Of a DNA stretch of 6,658 nt, positions 4,984 through 6,658 are shown piece after piece. Made by a program: the position numbers and the translations under genes. Position 1 is the first letter of the stretch. Each line of letters starts with the position of its first letter. The notes beneath the pieces were generated by a model. The model saw nothing but the letters and a program-made list of their open reading frames with translations, ran no database searches and had not been told where the DNA came from. Source of the stretch: Selenomonadaceae bacterium (GTDB lineage: Bacteria; Bacillota; Negativicutes; Selenomonadales; Selenomonadaceae). The stretch spans positions 1 to 6,658 of the forward strand of contig JAEERZ010000125.1 in the NCBI GenBank assembly GCA_016286075.1, in the 5' to 3' direction.

Positions 4984-5259
4984 TTGTCAGAACGGTTGAC
5001 AATGCAGGAAGTGCTGAAGGAATACGGCGTTCCGCTGATAAAGCTGGACGTGCACGCGACGCGCAGCGAGTGCCTCGCGCTGCGGGAAAAGCTGATTGCC
5101 GTGCGCGACCTTTCCAGAGGCAGGGAACAGGGATATCTCGATATCGACTGCAAGCTGTTCATCGACGTGCACGATATCGACCGCTACCTTTCGGGAGAGC
5201 TTGACACCCTCGGCGAGATTTACGCATTCCCCGACGATATAAAAGCCAACGCGGAATAA
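4984..5259 (+). CDS. Hypothetical cytoplasmic protein, TTG start (91 aa)
   Basis: I do not recognise a family. The protein has no signal peptide or membrane segment. It begins with a short helix (LTMQEVLKEYGVPLIKLD), continues with a helix (RSECLALREKLIAVRDLS), then a more beta-like stretch (GYLDIDCKLFIDVHDIDRYL), and ends acidic. The TTG at 4984 is chosen because GAGGAG lies eight bases upstream; the ATG six codons later (5002) has no such site. The start codon lies in an inverted repeat TTGTCA/TGACAA (4984-5002). The gene is followed after 21 bases by the Tim44-like leader protein gene and is probably co-transcribed with it and the SIS isomerase. No function can be assigned from sequence; MerR-like or enzyme motifs are absent. 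Confidence 0.72.
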   Translation: MSERLTMQEVLKEYGVPLIKLDVHATRSECLALREKLIAVRDLSRGREQGYLDIDCKLFIDVHDIDRYLSGELDTLGEIYAFPDDIKANAE

Positions 5260-5280
5260 CAGGAGGCGTCGTTTACTTAA

Positions 5281-5928
5281 ATGAAGCGAAAAAAAATCAT
5301 GGCGGTTGCCGCCGCCGGACTGCTCACAATCTCGGCCGCGTGCCTGTCGGAAACTGCGGAAGCCGCCATCGGCGGGATGCGCGCCCCGCGTATAACGACG
5401 CCGCGCATGAACACGCCGCGGCCCCAAACGCCGCGTACGAATACGCCCGCGCCAAACGTCCGGCCGAATCAGCAATATCGCCCATCCCAAAGCGCAAACG
5501 GCGCTCCCGCCGCCCCCCGCGCCGCTTCCCCTTCGGACCGCGCGAATATGAATTCGGTTCCGTATCGCGGCACCCGCTGGGGCAACATGATGCGCAACAT
5601 GGGACTCCTTGCCGGCGGCATGATGCTGGGCGGGCTTTTGGGCAATCTTTTCGGCTTCGGCGCTGGCAGCTTCATGAGCGATTTCTTCGGACTGCTCATC
5701 AACGGCGCTTTGCTTTTCTTCGCGTTCCGTTTCCTCTCTCGGCTTTTCGGTGGGGCCCGCGGCGGCTCCGCAGCGAGGGAGAATCCCTATCGGCAGGAAG
5801 CCCGTTCGGAAACGTCCGCCCCTTTCCCGATCCGTGACATCCGCCCGCCGCAAAACGCGCACGCTTTTGCAGCGAACGGCACGGACTATGAACCGAAACG
5901 CACGGCGGACTGGTACAGGAGCAAGTAA
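5281..5928 (+). CDS. Exported/membrane protein resembling the N-terminal half of Tim44-like proteins (215 aa)
   Basis: Residues 1-28 are a signal peptide (KRKK, hydrophobic core, TAEA cut site; a cysteine at 21 in SAAC is a weak lipobox alternative). Next is a disordered Pro/Thr/Arg/Asn-rich region (29-95) with repeated TPR steps at 40-53 (TTPR, NTPR, QTPR, TNTP). Then RWGNMMRNMGLLAGGMMLGGLLGNLFGFGAG (99-129, glycine-rich) and SDFFGLLINGALLFFAFRFLSRLF (133-156) form two hydrophobic segments, followed by a disordered tail. Signal peptide, low-complexity linker, R-W-glycine-rich segment and a second membrane helix is the layout before the Tim44 domain in bacterial Tim44-like proteins, but no Tim44 domain follows. 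AGGAGG is 14 bases before the ATG, longer than usual; an in-frame TAA directly precedes the ATG, so no earlier start exists. The stop is two bases from the SIS isomerase start. Function unknown. Confidence 0.8.
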   Translation: MKRKKIMAVAAAGLLTISAACLSETAEAAIGGMRAPRITTPRMNTPRPQTPRTNTPAPNVRPNQQYRPSQSANGAPAAPRAASPSDRANMNSVPYRGTRWGNMMRNMGLLAGGMMLGGLLGNLFGFGAGSFMSDFFGLLINGALLFFAFRFLSRLFGGARGGSAARENPYRQEARSETSAPFPIRDIRPPQNAHAFAANGTDYEPKRTADWYRSK

Positions 5929-5930
5929 AG

Positions 5931-6578
5931 ATGAACGACTCTGCGAAAAAATCATTGGAACTGCTTTTTTCCCGCTACCCGGCGCTGGAATCCTGCCGCG
6001 CCGACGTCATCGCGGCGGCGGAAACCGTATGCGACGCCTATCATGCAGGCGGAAAGCTCATCGTCTGCGGCAACGGCGGCAGCGCGGCGGACGCGGAACA
6101 TATCGTCGGCGAGCTGATGAAGGGCTTTTTGAAAAAACGTCCGCTGCCGGAAGCGCTTCGCGAAAAAATGAAAGCCGCTTTCCCCGACGACGCCGATTAT
6201 CTCTGTAAGAATCTGCAGGGCGCTCTGCCCGCCCTTTCCCTCGTCAACGCTGTCGCTCTCGGCACGGCCTTCGCCAACGATCAGGCCGCCGACCTCGTCT
6301 TCGCCCAGCAGGTGCTCGGCGCCGGACGTGAAAAGGACGTGCTGCTGGCCATCAGCACCTCGGGCAACTCGAAGAACGTCGTTTACGCGGTGGAAACGGC
6401 CCGCGTCCTCGGCCTCCGCACCATTGCGCTGACCGGGCGCTCCGGCGGCAAGCTGAAAGGGCTCGCGGATATCACGATCGCCGTTCCCGACGACGAAACC
6501 TACCGCATCCAGGAACTCCACCTCCCCGTTTATCACGCCCTATGCATCGCGGCGGAGAAAGAATTCTTCGAGGCGTGA
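5931..6578 (+). CDS. SIS-domain sugar-phosphate isomerase, GmhA-like (215 aa)
   Basis: The protein is a sugar isomerase (SIS) fold related to sedoheptulose-7-phosphate isomerase GmhA. Visible motifs are CGNGGSAADAEHIVGEL (46-62, phosphosugar loop), ISTSGNSKNV (141-150), a LTGRSGG loop (167-173) and RIQELHLPVYH (192-202). Comparison with E. coli GmhA places the catalytic pair at E61 (E65) and H202 (H180), both present, which argues for an enzyme rather than a DiaA-type binding protein. It is about 23 residues longer than E. coli GmhA, the extra lying mainly at 67-108. The likely reaction is isomerisation of sedoheptulose 7-phosphate on the way to ADP-heptose for lipopolysaccharide, in the cytoplasm; another phosphosugar substrate is possible. 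AGGAGC gives the ribosome site eight bases before the ATG, and the gene is translationally coupled to the preceding gene (2-base gap). The usual heptose genes are not in view. Confidence 0.9.
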   Translation: MNDSAKKSLELLFSRYPALESCRADVIAAAETVCDAYHAGGKLIVCGNGGSAADAEHIVGELMKGFLKKRPLPEALREKMKAAFPDDADYLCKNLQGALPALSLVNAVALGTAFANDQAADLVFAQQVLGAGREKDVLLAISTSGNSKNVVYAVETARVLGLRTIALTGRSGGKLKGLADITIAVPDDETYRIQELHLPVYHALCIAAEKEFFEA

Positions 6579-6582
6579 GCAC

Positions 6583-6604
6583 CGAAAGTATACATTTCGT
6601 TTTT
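6583..6604 (+). terminator. Weak candidate terminator after the SIS isomerase
   Basis: CGAAA/TTTCG (6583-6587 with 6595-6599), a seven-base loop, then TTTTT. The stem is only 5 bp, so efficiency is doubtful, but it sits right before the next promoter. Confidence 0.35.
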
Positions 6605-6617
6605 CTCCCGCGTACTA

Positions 6618-6646
6618 TTGACTATTGAAAAGTAGTCACATATAAT
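6618..6646 (+). promoter_or_regulatory. Strong sigma-70 promoter for a gene beyond the window
   Basis: TTGACT (6618-6623), 17 bases, then TATAAT (6641-6646). Two tandem ACTATTG copies (6614-6627) overlap the -35, and GACTA/TAGTC (6620-6624 with 6632-6636) form a short inverted repeat in the spacer. The transcript would start near 6653, leaving only a few bases in the window. Confidence 0.7.
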
Positions 6647-6658
6647 TAACTCCATGCG

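Noticed and set aside
4987..5955. Minus-strand 322-codon open frame
   Set aside because: It lies antisense to three plus-strand genes with good ribosome sites, motifs and signal peptide; its Arg/Ala/Gly composition is typical of an antisense shadow.

Overview
The window reads as chromosomal DNA of a GC-rich, low-AT-intergenic Firmicute with strong AGGAGG/GGAGG ribosome binding sites and near-consensus sigma-70 promoters. A periplasm/envelope-flavoured gene set (signal-peptide proteins, a Tim44-like leader protein, a GmhA-like sugar-phosphate isomerase) would suit a diderm Firmicute of the Negativicutes (Selenomonas-like), but this is an inference from style and content and no marker gene here proves it. 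There are nine protein genes (one cut by the window edge), no tRNA, rRNA, CRISPR array or transposase gene.

Layout. 1-129 (-) is the N-terminus of an Sfp-type phosphopantetheinyl transferase. 191-330 is a hairpin-rich palindromic repeat with no gene. 435-890 (-) is a small YtxH-like membrane-anchored coiled-coil protein and 972-1397 (-) a DUF1232 (YkvA-like) protein; these are probably co-transcribed from a near-perfect promoter at 1456-1484 and end at a terminator at 378-407. Diverging from them, 1617-2204 (+) encodes an unusual protein joining a MerR/excisionase-like helix-turn-helix, a glycine-zipper hydrophobic stretch and a C-terminal coiled coil. It ends at a bidirectional terminator (2226-2273) shared with the convergent operon.

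That convergent operon (minus strand) comprises a small single-pass membrane protein (4073-4459) followed by an exported S41-family peptidase (2294-4048) of the Ser/His rather than Ser/Lys type. Its promoter at 4497-4525 stands back to back with a plus-strand promoter at 4529-4557: the two TTGACA boxes form one 15-bp palindrome. The plus-strand promoter drives a 61-aa helical protein (4581-4766).

Between 4749 and 4917 lies a long imperfect palindrome of about 169 bp whose left arm contains the last five codons and stop of the 61-aa gene; it is the most striking non-coding structure here. Downstream, 4984-5259 (91-aa protein of unknown function), 5281-5928 (Tim44-like leader/membrane protein without the Tim44 domain) and 5931-6578 (GmhA-like SIS isomerase) are close-packed on the plus strand and likely form one transcription unit. 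The window ends with a strong promoter (6618-6646) for a gene beyond the edge.

No single defence, mobile or biosynthetic system is evident. The items most worth following are the long palindrome, the overlapping divergent promoter palindrome, and the HTH/glycine-zipper/coiled-coil protein with its divergent DUF1232-YtxH neighbours.
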